Shown piece after piece: positions 1-8,708 of a DNA stretch of 64,000 nucleotides. A program made the position numbers and the translations under genes. The notes beneath the pieces are model-generated. The model searched no databases, was not told where the DNA came from, and was given only the letters and a program-made list of their open reading frames with translations. How positions within the stretch are numbered: the first letter of the stretch is position 1; each line of letters opens with the position of its first letter. The stretch spans positions 156,839 to 220,838 of the forward strand of contig NZ_JANSUY010000010.1 of NCBI RefSeq assembly GCF_024741135.1, read 5' to 3'. The stretch comes from Aquiflexum gelatinilyticum (lineage in GTDB: Bacteria > Bacteroidota > Bacteroidia > Cytophagales > Cyclobacteriaceae).

Positions 1-1310
1 AGAATTTCGTTGAAGAAATAATCTGGAAAAACAAATATAATTCAGGGGCCTTAACAAAAGGATTTTCTAATATCCATGAATACATTTTATGTTTTAGCAA
101 ACAGGAACTTATAAACATTGAATCTCCCTTAGATGAGGAAACGATAAAAAAATACAATAAAGTTGATGACAAATTCCAAATTCGGGGAGGCTTTGTTACT
201 CAACCATTAGCCACCGGCAGCAAAGATGAAAGGCCAAATTTGAGATATCCTATTGAATACAATGGAACTGTTATTTGGCCTGAGAAACAATGGATTTGGT
301 CAAGAGAAAGAGTTGAAAAAGCTATTAAAAATAATGAAGTAGTATTTAATCAGGCAGGCGACTCCTATAATCCGCGAGTAAAACAATATTTGCGAGATGA
401 AAAGGGAAAAATTAGAAAAGGGAAACCGATTTCAATTCTTGTTGGCCCATATAATCAAGAGGGTTCAAAAGAAATAAAAAATTTATTTTCGGAGAATGTA
501 TTTGGTTTTCCAAAGCCATCAAGTTTAATCAAATACTTAATGTCATTTACAACAAATGATATTGAGGAAACAGACGGTATTTATTTAGATTTTTTCTCAG
601 GTTCTGGAACAACCGCCCACGCAATAATGGATTTAAACAAAGAAGACGGTGGAGCCAGAAAATATATCTGTGTCCAACTTCCCGAACTAACAGATGAAAG
701 AAGTGAAGCCTTCAAAGCAGGGTATAAAACCATAGCAGATATCTCCAAAGAACGAATCCGTAGGTCCGCCCAAAAAATCAAAGAGGAAATCGACACTGAA
801 ATTAAAAAGCTATATTCCGAAATTCAAAAACTATTGGGTGAACTTCCTACGGATGAAACGTTAGAGAAAATCTCAAACCTTGAGTCCCAAATATCCAAAT
901 TAGAAAATCAGGACTTGGGTTTCAAGGTGATGAAATTGGAAGAAAGCAACTTCAAACAATGGCAGCAGATAGAGGGTCATGATGTCAAAGCCCTTGCCGA
1001 ACAAATCAAAATGTTTGTTGATCCTGTTTCAGAATCTGCTATCATTGAAAACATGGTGTACGAACTGTTACTAAAAAGCGGAAAAGACCTGAACAGCACT
1101 ATCTTAGAGAAAGAGGGCTATTTTGTAATCAATGACTATGAATTAATATTGATATTAGAAAAAGTAAATCAGGATATTTTGGATGAGGTGTTGACACTAA
1201 AACCAATAAAAGTGATTGCTTTGGATAGACTTTTCAAAGGCAATGATCAACTGAAAACAAATGCTGTATTGCAAATGAGAGATGCAGGGGTTGAATTTAA
1301 AACGATTTAA
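1..1310 (+). CDS. mod: Type III restriction-modification system methyltransferase subunit (Mod), 5'-truncated
   Basis: This is the C-terminal part of a beta-type N6-adenine DNA methyltransferase that would methylate host DNA and form a complex with the Res subunit encoded downstream. The frame is open from base 3 of the window with no stop, so the TTG at 240 is not the real start and the gene begins outside the window. The SAM-binding motif DFFSGSGTT lies at about 591-614. In beta-class enzymes the catalytic DPPY motif comes before it, so that motif must lie upstream and cannot be checked here. A long charged helical region follows, typical of the Mod C-terminus. The TAA stop overlaps the next ATG by one base (TAATG), which suggests translational coupling. 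Family assignment is firm. The methylated sequence cannot be read from this fragment. Confidence 0.93.
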   Translation, partial: NFVEEIIWKNKYNSGALTKGFSNIHEYILCFSKQELINIESPLDEETIKKYNKVDDKFQIRGGFVTQPLATGSKDERPNLRYPIEYNGTVIWPEKQWIWSRERVEKAIKNNEVVFNQAGDSYNPRVKQYLRDEKGKIRKGKPISILVGPYNQEGSKEIKNLFSENVFGFPKPSSLIKYLMSFTTNDIEETDGIYLDFFSGSGTTAHAIMDLNKEDGGARKYICVQLPELTDERSEAFKAGYKTIADISKERIRRSAQKIKEEIDTEIKKLYSEIQKLLGELPTDETLEKISNLESQISKLENQDLGFKVMKLEESNFKQWQQIEGHDVKALAEQIKMFVDPVSESAIIENMVYELLLKSGKDLNSTILEKEGYFVINDYELILILEKVNQDILDEVLTLKPIKVIALDRLFKGNDQLKTNAVLQMRDAGVEFKTI

Positions 1311-2509
1311 TGATGACAAAGGAACAAGTAATAATGCTAATGCTCGATTTAGAATCTGACAGAATTGAGCGAACCATATCCTTTAGAGAAGATAAACTTG
1401 GACCGGCAGTTTGTGCTTTATCAAATGATTTTCCAAATCATCGAAAATCTGGATATATATTATTGGGTGTAAATGATGATGGTTCAGCAAAAGGGATTAA
1501 AATCAGTGATGAGGAACTCCAGAAGATTGGCAATATTAAATCCAACGGAAATGTATTACCTCAGCCTTCTTTAACTGTAAGCACAGTATTTCAAATTGAC
1601 GGAGGGGATGTTGTTGTAGTTGAGGTCAGACCTTCATTGTATCCGCCAGTTCGATATGATGGTAGATGTTGGATTAGAGTAGGTCCCAGAAAAGCTAAGG
1701 CAAGTTTAGAAGAAGAACGAATCCTGATTGAAAGAAGAGTATCTTATGCAAAAACATATGATCTGGTACCTGCACTAGGTTCAACATTAGAAGATATCAG
1801 TTTAGAATTATTTAAAATCAACTACTTACCTTCAGCTATAGATAGAGAAACCTTAAGTGAAAACGGTAGATCTATTGAGGAACAACTAGCCTCACTTCGG
1901 TTTTACGACACAAAAGAAAAGTGCCCTACCAATGCTGGGATACTGATGTTTGGATTAAATCCTGAATTTTATTTACCCGGCGCATATATTCAATACCTGA
2001 AGTTTTCAGGACAAGAAATGACAAGTGACTTAGAGTTTGAAAAGAAGTTTTCTGGTGCTATGATAACTGGAATGGGACAGCTTGATGATTTTATTAAGGG
2101 CAACGTAGTCAAGGAACGTCCTATAAGAAAGGATTCATTTCAAGAAGAAAATGTCCGAAATTATCCATATTGGGCACTAAGGGAGCTAGTAATGAATGCA
2201 TTAATGCACAGAAGTTATGAATCCAATGCACCAATTTATATATACGAATTTTCAAACCGAATCGAAATCATAAATTCAGGGGGTCTATATGGAGAAGCCA
2301 CACCACAGAATTTCCCAAATGCCAGTGATTATAGGAATGTTGTATTAGCCGAGGCAATGAAAGTATTGGGTTATGTCAATAGATTTAATTACGGAGTAAA
2401 AAGAGCAAAAGAGGAGTTAATACAAAATGGAAATGGAGAACCAAATTTTGATTTGTCTTTAACTACAAAGTTTAAGGTTACAATTCCTATAAATCAACAA
2501 TGGCTATGA
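1310..2509 (+). CDS. AlbA_2 (Schlafen-type) ATP-binding protein inside a type III RM operon
   Basis: A 399-residue protein with two recognisable parts. Residues about 15-140 match the AlbA_2/Schlafen-type putative nucleic-acid-binding domain, with the motifs GYILLGVNDDG and CWIRVGPRKA. Residues about 280-370 match a GHKL-type ATP-binding fold, with N-box ELVMNALMHRSY and the glycine motif IEIINSGGL. Proteins of this build are usually annotated as putative transcriptional regulators or AAA_4-type proteins. Some work within phage-defence systems. The start overlaps the mod stop by one base and the end overlaps the ParA gene by 10 bases, so it is an integral operon member. A regulatory or defence-effector role is an inference. 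Two ATGs are adjacent (1310 and 1313), and either could be used. Confidence 0.85.
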   Translation: MMTKEQVIMLMLDLESDRIERTISFREDKLGPAVCALSNDFPNHRKSGYILLGVNDDGSAKGIKISDEELQKIGNIKSNGNVLPQPSLTVSTVFQIDGGDVVVVEVRPSLYPPVRYDGRCWIRVGPRKAKASLEEERILIERRVSYAKTYDLVPALGSTLEDISLELFKINYLPSAIDRETLSENGRSIEEQLASLRFYDTKEKCPTNAGILMFGLNPEFYLPGAYIQYLKFSGQEMTSDLEFEKKFSGAMITGMGQLDDFIKGNVVKERPIRKDSFQEENVRNYPYWALRELVMNALMHRSYESNAPIYIYEFSNRIEIINSGGLYGEATPQNFPNASDYRNVVLAEAMKVLGYVNRFNYGVKRAKEELIQNGNGEPNFDLSLTTKFKVTIPINQQWL

Positions 2510-3480
2510 GAACAATTACATTTTTCAATAATAAAGGAGGCGTTGGGAAAACAACAACAGTTTATCATGTTGCTTGGATGTTATCAGAATTGGGAATTAA
2601 AACCATTGCAATTGATCTGGATCCTCAATCAAATTTGACATCAATGTTTTTAACTGACGAAAGGCTTGAAAAAGTTTATGATGAAAACTTGCCTGTTACG
2701 ATTTTAGATGCAATAAATCCAATTGTAAATGGTGACCCATCAGTTCCGGTACACATTGAGAATATCACAGACAATCTTGGGTTAATTCTTGGAAATCTTG
2801 CTTTATCTACATTTGAAGATAATCTCAGCGATGCGTGGCTCAAATGTTTGAATGAGGAAATTTATTCTTTCCGAATTACCAGTATTTTTAAAACTATCAT
2901 AGATGAGGCAACCCGACGGTTTCAAGCGGAGGTTATCTTAATAGATGTAGGCCCCAACCTTGGTGCTATAAACAGAGCTGTGACAATTAGTTCTGATTAT
3001 ATAATCATGCCTGTAGCTTCTGATTTATTTTCATTGCAAGGAATAAAGAATCTAGGCACAACCCTCAATATTTGGAAAAGACAATGGAACCAGAGGAAAC
3101 AACTTAGACCAATAAATCTATCCGTACCAATTCCTGAAAACAACACCAATCCCGTGGGATACATTGTCATGCAATACTCTGCTAAGGAAAGTAGACCTGT
3201 TAAGTCATATTTAAAGTGGGCCAATAGAATCCCAAATGTTTTTAGAGAATTTGTTTTAGGGGTAAACAATGAAACTATATCAAATGTCGAACTGGACTCT
3301 AATTGTATTGCTCTATTGAAACATTATAGGAGTTTAGCTCCTATGTCAATGGAGGCTCACAAACCAATTTTTCTTTTAAAACCTGCTGATGGGGCAATCG
3401 GAGCCCATGTCTATGCTGTGCGAAAAAGCTATGAGGAATTCAAAGCTTTGACTGAAAAAATACTTGAAAAATGCCCATGA
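2500..3480 (+). CDS. ParA-family (SIMIBI/MinD-like) ATPase inside a type III RM operon
   Basis: A 326-residue ParA-type ATPase. The deviant Walker A motif NKGGVGKTT (residues 11-19) includes the signature lysine K12. The motif AIDLDPQSN follows at about residues 38-46 and VILIDVGPN at about 145-153, matching Walker A' and Walker B regions. Members of the family dimerise on ATP and position DNA or protein cargo. No ParB or ParR gene is next to it. It overlaps the preceding gene by 10 bases and the following res gene by 10 bases, so it is translated as part of the RM operon rather than as a plasmid partition pair. The C-terminal third has long insertions relative to compact chromosomal ParA. 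The cargo is unknown. A phased repeat array lies 2.8 kb downstream and could be a DNA partner, which is speculation. Confidence 0.9.
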   Translation: MAMRTITFFNNKGGVGKTTTVYHVAWMLSELGIKTIAIDLDPQSNLTSMFLTDERLEKVYDENLPVTILDAINPIVNGDPSVPVHIENITDNLGLILGNLALSTFEDNLSDAWLKCLNEEIYSFRITSIFKTIIDEATRRFQAEVILIDVGPNLGAINRAVTISSDYIIMPVASDLFSLQGIKNLGTTLNIWKRQWNQRKQLRPINLSVPIPENNTNPVGYIVMQYSAKESRPVKSYLKWANRIPNVFREFVLGVNNETISNVELDSNCIALLKHYRSLAPMSMEAHKPIFLLKPADGAIGAHVYAVRKSYEEFKALTEKILEKCP

Positions 3481-6131
3481 AATTAACTTTTGAATCTAAC
3501 CTTGCTTATCAGCAGGAAGCCATAAAATCAATTACTGATTTATTTAAAGACCAACTTTTAGAAAATTCCCTCAATAAATTTAACCTAAAGGAAGAAGGCA
3601 CTTTGAACCTGATCAACGGATTCGGCAATAACCTGATTTTATCCGATGAACAAATCCTTGCCAACCTGCAAGGCATACAATCCGCCAATGAAATAGCGGT
3701 TTCTAAAAAGTTGGATGGCATGCACTTCTCCATCGAAATGGAAACAGGCACCGGAAAAACTTATGTTTACCTGAGGACTATCTATGAACTGAATAAACTT
3801 AATGGTTTCAAAAAATTTGTCATCGTAGTTCCCTCGGTTGCTATCCGTGAAGGGGTTTTGAAAAACTTGGAAATCACCCATGAACATTTTCAAACACTCT
3901 ATGACAATGTTCCCATAAACTACCAAGTCTATGATGGAACAAAACCATCTACACTGAGAGGATTTACAACAAATAATAACATTGAAGTCTTGGTTATAAA
4001 TATTGATTCCTTTGCCAAAGACATCAATATTATCAACAAACCCAATGACAAGCTAAACGGACAAAAACCGGTTGAATTTATCCAAGCTACCCACCCTATT
4101 GTAATCGTGGATGAGCCTCAAAATATGGAAACCGAAAAACGTAAAGCAGCAATTCAAAACCTGAATGCTCTTTGCACGCTCCGTTATTCTGCCACCCACA
4201 AAAACCAATACAACCTGACTTATAGCTTAAATCCTGTAAAGGCATACGATTTGGGCTTGGTCAAGCAAATAGAGGTTGATTCTATCATTGAAGAAAATGC
4301 ATTCAATGATGCTTTTGTTTTTGTAGAATCCATCACCGCTACAAAATCCAAAGTATCGGCAAAGATTACCATAAACAGCAATGATAAAGGCGGAGTAAAG
4401 AAAAAGACCTTAACAGTAAACGTTGGAGATGATTTATATAAGCTTTCCAATGAGCGGGAAATCTATGCAGATGGGTATATTATAGAAGAAATTGACGCTA
4501 CAAATCAATGCATTTCTATTTCCAATGGAAATTTACTTTATAAAGGAGACACCCAAGGTGGATTGACTTATGAGGTGATGAAATTCCAGATTAGGAAAAC
4601 CATCGAAGAACATCTGAAGAAAGAAAAGCGCCTCAATAAATTAGGGATTAAGGTTTTGTCCTTGATCTTTATAGATAAAGTGGCCAATTACAGAACTTAT
4701 GATGATTCCGGTAATCCCAAAAAAGGAAGGTTTGCAGAATGGTTTGAGGAGATATACAAAGAATTCATTTCAAAACCTGCATTCAAGGAATTGGATAGAT
4801 TTTCTGTGGAAGAGACACACAACGGTTATTTTTCGCAGGACAGCAAAGGCAAAGTAAAAGACACATCAGGAGAAACCAAAGCCGATGATGACACTTACAA
4901 TTTGATCATGAAAGACAAAGAAAAATTGTTGGGAATAGACAATCCCTTACGGTTTATCTTTTCTCATTCTGCTTTGCGTGAAGGATGGGACAATCCCAAT
5001 GTCTTTCAGATTTGTACCTTAAACGAAACAAAATCCGATATAAAAAAGCGTCAGGAAATAGGACGGGGGTTAAGATTGGCTGTAGACCAATCAGGAAAAC
5101 GTACTTATGACCCAAATGTCAACCGGCTAACAGTGATCGCAAATGAATCCTATGATGATTTTGCCAAAGCCCTTCAAAAAGAAATTGAGGAAGATTGTGG
5201 AGTTGCGTTTACAGGAAGAATCAAAAGAACAATAGATCGTACTCCTATCAAATACAGAAAGGGATTTGAAGCCGATCCAAGATTCCTGGAGATATGGGAA
5301 AAGTTAAAAAAGAAAACCACATACCGGGTTGATTACAAGACAGATGAATTGATTGTATTGGCATCAAAAGCTGTAAAAAATATTCCAGAAGTAAAAGCAC
5401 CTTCTATACGCTCTACAAAAATCGGAATCACCATGACTGGTGAGGGAATCGGGACAAATTATGTTGGTCAAGGAATAGAAACCTATGACCGTCATACTTG
5501 GAAAATTCCTGATGTTTTGGGTTACATCCAAAGTAAAACTGAATTGACCAGATCAACTATAGAAGAAATTCTAAGCAAATCAGGTAGAATAGAAGATGTC
5601 CTTATCAACCCACAATTGTTTTTAGACTTATCTACCCAAGCCATAAACAGAACTTTGAATTCTTTAATGATTGAGGGAATCAAGTATCAGAAAATCGGTG
5701 GTTCAGAATATGAAATGGCTTTATTTGAAGCACAGGAATTGGAAGTGTATCTCAACAGTTTTTCCTTCAAAGTTTCCGATCCATCAAAAACAATTTATGA
5801 AGAATTTGTTCCCTTGGATTCAGGTGTAGAAAGTCAATTTGCAAAGGACTGTGAAACCAGTGATCAGATCAAATTCTATTTCAAATTACCCAATTGGTTC
5901 AAAATCCCGACTCCTATTGGGAATTATAATCCTGATTGGGCTTTGGTATTCGAGGATGATAAAAAAATTTATTTCGTTGCTGAGACCAAAGATACCGGAA
6001 CACCAAATGTTGACTTATCAAAATTAGGTGGCGACGAGCAAATGAAAATCAAATGCGGCAAAGCCCATTTCAATGAGTTTGAAAACCTGGAATACAAAGT
6101 CGTAAATAAAGTCAGTCAGTTGATTGACTAA
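3471..6131 (+). CDS. res: Type III restriction enzyme Res subunit (DEAD/DEAH helicase-endonuclease)
   Basis: An 886-residue Res subunit that uses ATP hydrolysis to communicate along DNA between unmethylated sites and then cleaves. The sequence shows Walker A ETGTGKT at residues 91-97, a DEPQ motif II at 213-216, a motif VI region QEIGRGLRL in the second RecA-like domain, and a C-terminal PD-(D/E)xK nuclease core with D822, E838 and K840 (NPDWA then AETK). The length is in the usual Res range and all key residues are present, so the protein looks intact. The start overlaps parA by 10 bases. An ATG two codons further in is an alternative. A strong terminator follows 40 bp after the stop and closes the operon. 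Confidence 0.95.
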   Translation: MPMKLTFESNLAYQQEAIKSITDLFKDQLLENSLNKFNLKEEGTLNLINGFGNNLILSDEQILANLQGIQSANEIAVSKKLDGMHFSIEMETGTGKTYVYLRTIYELNKLNGFKKFVIVVPSVAIREGVLKNLEITHEHFQTLYDNVPINYQVYDGTKPSTLRGFTTNNNIEVLVINIDSFAKDINIINKPNDKLNGQKPVEFIQATHPIVIVDEPQNMETEKRKAAIQNLNALCTLRYSATHKNQYNLTYSLNPVKAYDLGLVKQIEVDSIIEENAFNDAFVFVESITATKSKVSAKITINSNDKGGVKKKTLTVNVGDDLYKLSNEREIYADGYIIEEIDATNQCISISNGNLLYKGDTQGGLTYEVMKFQIRKTIEEHLKKEKRLNKLGIKVLSLIFIDKVANYRTYDDSGNPKKGRFAEWFEEIYKEFISKPAFKELDRFSVEETHNGYFSQDSKGKVKDTSGETKADDDTYNLIMKDKEKLLGIDNPLRFIFSHSALREGWDNPNVFQICTLNETKSDIKKRQEIGRGLRLAVDQSGKRTYDPNVNRLTVIANESYDDFAKALQKEIEEDCGVAFTGRIKRTIDRTPIKYRKGFEADPRFLEIWEKLKKKTTYRVDYKTDELIVLASKAVKNIPEVKAPSIRSTKIGITMTGEGIGTNYVGQGIETYDRHTWKIPDVLGYIQSKTELTRSTIEEILSKSGRIEDVLINPQLFLDLSTQAINRTLNSLMIEGIKYQKIGGSEYEMALFEAQELEVYLNSFSFKVSDPSKTIYEEFVPLDSGVESQFAKDCETSDQIKFYFKLPNWFKIPTPIGNYNPDWALVFEDDKKIYFVAETKDTGTPNVDLSKLGGDEQMKIKCGKAHFNEFENLEYKVVNKVSQLID

Positions 6132-6171
6132 TCTATACTCACCGATTTAGGTTTATTTCCTGTCCCAGCCA

Positions 6172-6203
6172 ATGTCAGTGTCCCCACTGACATTTTTTTT
6201 GTC
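6172..6203 (+). terminator. Rho-independent terminator of the type III RM operon
   Basis: A 10-bp perfect stem (AATGTCAGTG paired with CACTGACATT) with a 4-base loop is followed directly by a run of eight or more T. It lies about 40 bp after the res stop codon. Confidence 0.9.
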
Positions 6204-6235
6204 TTTATTTTTTATCCATGAGGATAAACATTGGA

Positions 6236-6644
6236 AAGAGATGTAGTCAAAAAGGTTCGATTTGTACCCTCCTCACCTACTTGAGTACCTTATTTTGGTA
6301 CTGCAGTATGCTCAGAAGGTACTCGTGTATTCTAAAAGACTTCAGGGGTAATCTTTTTGAATACTGAAGTAGTCTTTTTTATTGCTTCAGTATTCTTTTT
6401 TAGTACAGGAGTATTCTTTTTGAGAACAGCAGTAATAAATTTTAATACAGCAGTAATCTGATTCAATACAGCAGTAATAAAATTTATTACACGAGTTATC
6501 TTTTTTGATACTGCGGTATTCTTTTAGTCTTTCTCTGTATCAAATTTTAGTACTCAACTATACTCCGAGAGTACTCGAGTATGCACCGAGGGTACTCGAG
6601 TACCTTCTAAAGGTACTGAAGGAGTATTTTAGGCTAGTGCAGTA
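6236..6644. repeat. Array of about 20 degenerate 10-bp dyads in exact 21-bp phase
   Basis: A core of consensus TACnGnnGTA, approximately palindromic, recurs with its first base at 6278, 6299, 6320, 6341, 6362, 6383, 6404, 6425, 6446, 6467, 6488, 6509, 6530, 6551, 6572, 6593, 6614 and 6635. Every step is exactly 21 bp. The terminal GTA also appears in phase at 6264 and 6243, which extends the array left. The best units are TACTCGAGTA (6572 and 6593), TACTGCAGTA (6299) and TACAGCAGTA (6446 and 6467). The 11-bp spacers are T-rich and not conserved. Phase is kept even where the core is poor (6530, 6551, 6614), so spacing seems more constrained than sequence. Twenty-one bases is two helical turns, so all cores face one side of the helix. 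The array sits between two convergent terminators and is not promoter-proximal to either gene. It is not a CRISPR array. Function unknown. Confidence 0.88.
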
Positions 6645-6655
6645 GCCTTTTTACA

Positions 6656-6685
6656 CAAAAAAAGGCCGGATCTTGCGATCCGACC
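6656..6685 (-). terminator. Terminator for the minus-strand gene at 6713-7192
   Basis: On the minus strand a hairpin (GGTCGGATC, loop, GATCCGGCC, one mismatch) is followed by a run of T, seen on the plus strand as seven or eight A at about 6656-6663. It lies about 30 bp beyond the stop of the minus-strand gene. Confidence 0.82.
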
Positions 6686-6712
6686 TGGAATAAAGGGTAA
6701 CCCACGACTCTT

Positions 6713-7192
6713 TTATATTTCCTCACTTGGTTTTGACTTCCTTTTTCCCTGTGCTTCAAACCTCTTGCTGAGGTCTTCATAGATGGTTTTGGCATCGGGA
6801 ACATTCATTTTGGCTGCCATCTTCACCGAGTTGTAATAACTGAGTGAACCTTCAAATGTTTCAGACCCTGTTAGCATCACGGTGTCACTAAGGTTATTTT
6901 CAAGTTGCTGTACGGTACGGAAGATAGGAACCAGTGCAGAGTAGGCATCCCAGTCTTTTTCCAGTTCGGCGAGCTGTACAAATGACGGAAGAAACTGTGG
7001 ATCAGAGACAGCATAATCCATGACCTTGCTGACAAAAGGTTCGGACCCATCTCCCATTTTGAGAAGTTTGCGGCGGTCTTCGGGGGTAAGGGCTTTGAGA
7101 TAAGGCTTCAATATACCGTTAATGGTAGCTAGGGCATCTTTGACTGCTTGCAGTTCTGCGGGTGGGATGGTGATTGAGATTGAATTGTCCAT
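6713..7192 (-). CDS. Hypothetical cytoplasmic protein, 159 aa
   Basis: I do not recognise a named family. The protein is predicted soluble and mostly helical, with no signal peptide or membrane segment. It starts MDNSISITIPPAE, then has a helix-rich region with the motif LTPEDRRKLLKMGDGSEPF at about residues 54-72, and ends in a charged tail. Coding character is good and a clear terminator follows the stop, so it is very likely a real single-gene unit. The gene upstream on the same strand is over 500 bp away. It converges on the RM operon, with the 21-bp array between them. I see no clue to function. Confidence 0.75.
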   Translation of the reverse strand: MDNSISITIPPAELQAVKDALATINGILKPYLKALTPEDRRKLLKMGDGSEPFVSKVMDYAVSDPQFLPSFVQLAELEKDWDAYSALVPIFRTVQQLENNLSDTVMLTGSETFEGSLSYYNSVKMAAKMNVPDAKTIYEDLSKRFEAQGKRKSKPSEEI

Positions 7193-7465
7193 GTTGTTTG
7201 TTAAAGTTTATGAGTTAAAAATACTTATCAAACTAAAGTAACAATGCAATTCAATCTTTCCTACTTAAACACTAGTCTCAGAAGCAACTTATCCGATTTA
7301 AACGTTTATACACGGATAATCAAAAAATTTCAATAAATTTAAACTTCTCTCTAGAGTTTGTTTGAATCATACAATTTACGACCCACTTTGTATCCCGCTT
7401 TCTCCCAACCACAATTGACGTTTACCCTCTGACGTTTAAAAAAAAATTCTTAACCTTCATTTCAA

Positions 7466-7675
7466 ATGAAATCCGAAGAAGAACTTAACCGGGAAATCAT
7501 TGCTATCACGCTCAAAATCCGGGAATATTCCCCAAAATTCCAGCATGGCCCGGGAGGGGATTCTGAGTCCGATACCAATTTGGATAGCAACCTAGAATAC
7601 AACAAATACTTAGACAGTTACCTTGATTCTTTGAAACAGATTCTTAAAAAGTACGAGGAGAATCACAGGGAATAA
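7466..7675 (+). CDS. Small hypothetical acidic protein, 69 aa
   Basis: A short plus-strand frame starting at an ATG in a gap between two minus-strand genes. The product is strongly charged and helical at both ends, with an Asp/Ser/Asn-rich middle (residues about 28-45) and a coiled-coil-like C-terminus ending YEENHRE. It has no signal peptide. The amino-acid balance looks like protein rather than translated spacer, but there is no family match I can name and no conserved neighbour. Treat it as a probable but unproven gene. Confidence 0.5.
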   Translation: MKSEEELNREIIAITLKIREYSPKFQHGPGGDSESDTNLDSNLEYNKYLDSYLDSLKQILKKYEENHRE

Positions 7676-7763
7676 GATTATCAATTAATTAAGTCCGATT
7701 TATTTGTTCCATCCTGTTCTGATTTTTTAACCTCACTGCTGAATATGTCCTAGCAAATGATTC

Positions 7764-8540
7764 TCAATCAATAACAGGTATTTCCTCCACCGTAATGGTC
7801 TTCCTTTTCCTGAAATCCAATTGGTGAAAAAGTGTGATCCTAAAGGAATTGATGGTGCGGGTTTCCTTGAGAAAGGGCTGCTGCTGTAAGATAAGCTGGT
7901 AAAGTACCGCCAAACTGAGGGTTTTGGAAGGCGAAATCAGTACTCCTGCCAAAGTCCTGTTCTGGTCAAAAAGCATATACCCTATTTCCTCCTTGTTATG
8001 GATAAAAAACTCATTGGCCACTTGCCAACGAAAATAAGTCTGTCTATTGGGTCTTCTTGCAATCGGACCATCTAATTGGATAAGATAGCGGTACCTGTTG
8101 GTCAAGAAAACTTCGGTTTTATCCAAAGCCGCATCAGTAAACAATTGTCTCCACCGATGCTCGATCCGGATGCGGTGGGTGAAATTGACCTTACCGGAAG
8201 AGTGGCTGTATTGAACCTGTTCATAAAGCCTGTTTTCATGCAGCCAGATCCGTTCTTGTTGGGGCACAAAAGTCCCAAACCAGGCATACCCTGCCGTAAT
8301 CCTGAATCCTGTTTTGCTATGGTAGTTCATCCCCATCCTTGCCGCACTCAGACTGGAATTGAAAGGAATGATTCCGTTGGTACGGTGATTAAGGTCAAAT
8401 CCATAACTCCACCTATCAGCAAATCTTCCGGTGTGGTTATAAGTGAACCAATATTGGGGTTTATTGGATTGGGCCTGAACCTGAAGCCCTACAAATAGAA
8501 AAATAAAAAAGGGGAAAAACATCCTTTTGGCCCTTTTCAT
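7764..8540 (-). CDS. DUF2490-type outer-membrane protein, 258 aa
   Basis: A predicted outer-membrane beta-barrel of the DUF2490 type. The frame is open further upstream to 8669, but the ATG at 8540 gives a proper signal peptide (MKRAKRMFFPFFIFLFVGLQ, cleavage near VQAQS), so I prefer it. The mature part begins with the family-like stretch PQYWFTYNHTGRFADRWSY and continues as alternating beta strands with aromatic girdle residues, including RWSYGFDLNHRT and RIRIEHRWRQ. The family is common in Bacteroidota and its role is unknown. It lies 169 bp downstream of a BamA/TamA-like barrel gene on the same strand, and the two may be co-transcribed. Confidence 0.8.
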   Translation of the reverse strand: MKRAKRMFFPFFIFLFVGLQVQAQSNKPQYWFTYNHTGRFADRWSYGFDLNHRTNGIIPFNSSLSAARMGMNYHSKTGFRITAGYAWFGTFVPQQERIWLHENRLYEQVQYSHSSGKVNFTHRIRIEHRWRQLFTDAALDKTEVFLTNRYRYLIQLDGPIARRPNRQTYFRWQVANEFFIHNKEEIGYMLFDQNRTLAGVLISPSKTLSLAVLYQLILQQQPFLKETRTINSFRITLFHQLDFRKRKTITVEEIPVID

Positions 8541-8708
8541 TTTGGTACCTTTCTCGTCCATTGGTTTCATTGCTTCAGCTTGGGTATTGACCCGCTGAAA
8601 CCAAGAAATAGACCCCAACTTCATGTACCCTGACCTTGGTATGTTTTTCACCCTTTTAACTAAATCCAAACCAAATATAAACCCACTATCTATTAACTAC
8701 TAAATTTG

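Noticed and set aside
240..1310. Complete methyltransferase gene starting at TTG 240
   Set aside because: The frame is open to the window edge with family-like sequence upstream of 240, so the gene is truncated by the window.
2500..3480. Plasmid partition operon
   Set aside because: No parB/parR gene, replication gene or origin was seen; the gene is embedded in an RM operon with overlapping frames.
6236..6644. CRISPR array
   Set aside because: The period is 21 bp with short degenerate dyads and no constant repeat plus unique spacer layout; no cas genes are present.
6236..6644. Protein-coding heptad repeat
   Set aside because: The 21-bp period equals seven codons, and translation gives Tyr-led heptads on both strands, but several in-frame stops interrupt them and codons vary freely. 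An intact gene is excluded in this sequence; a decayed one is kept only as an alternative.
8076..8498. 140-codon plus-strand frame opposite the DUF2490 gene
   Set aside because: It lies entirely opposite a gene with a good signal peptide and domain pattern; codon use and composition fit a shadow frame.
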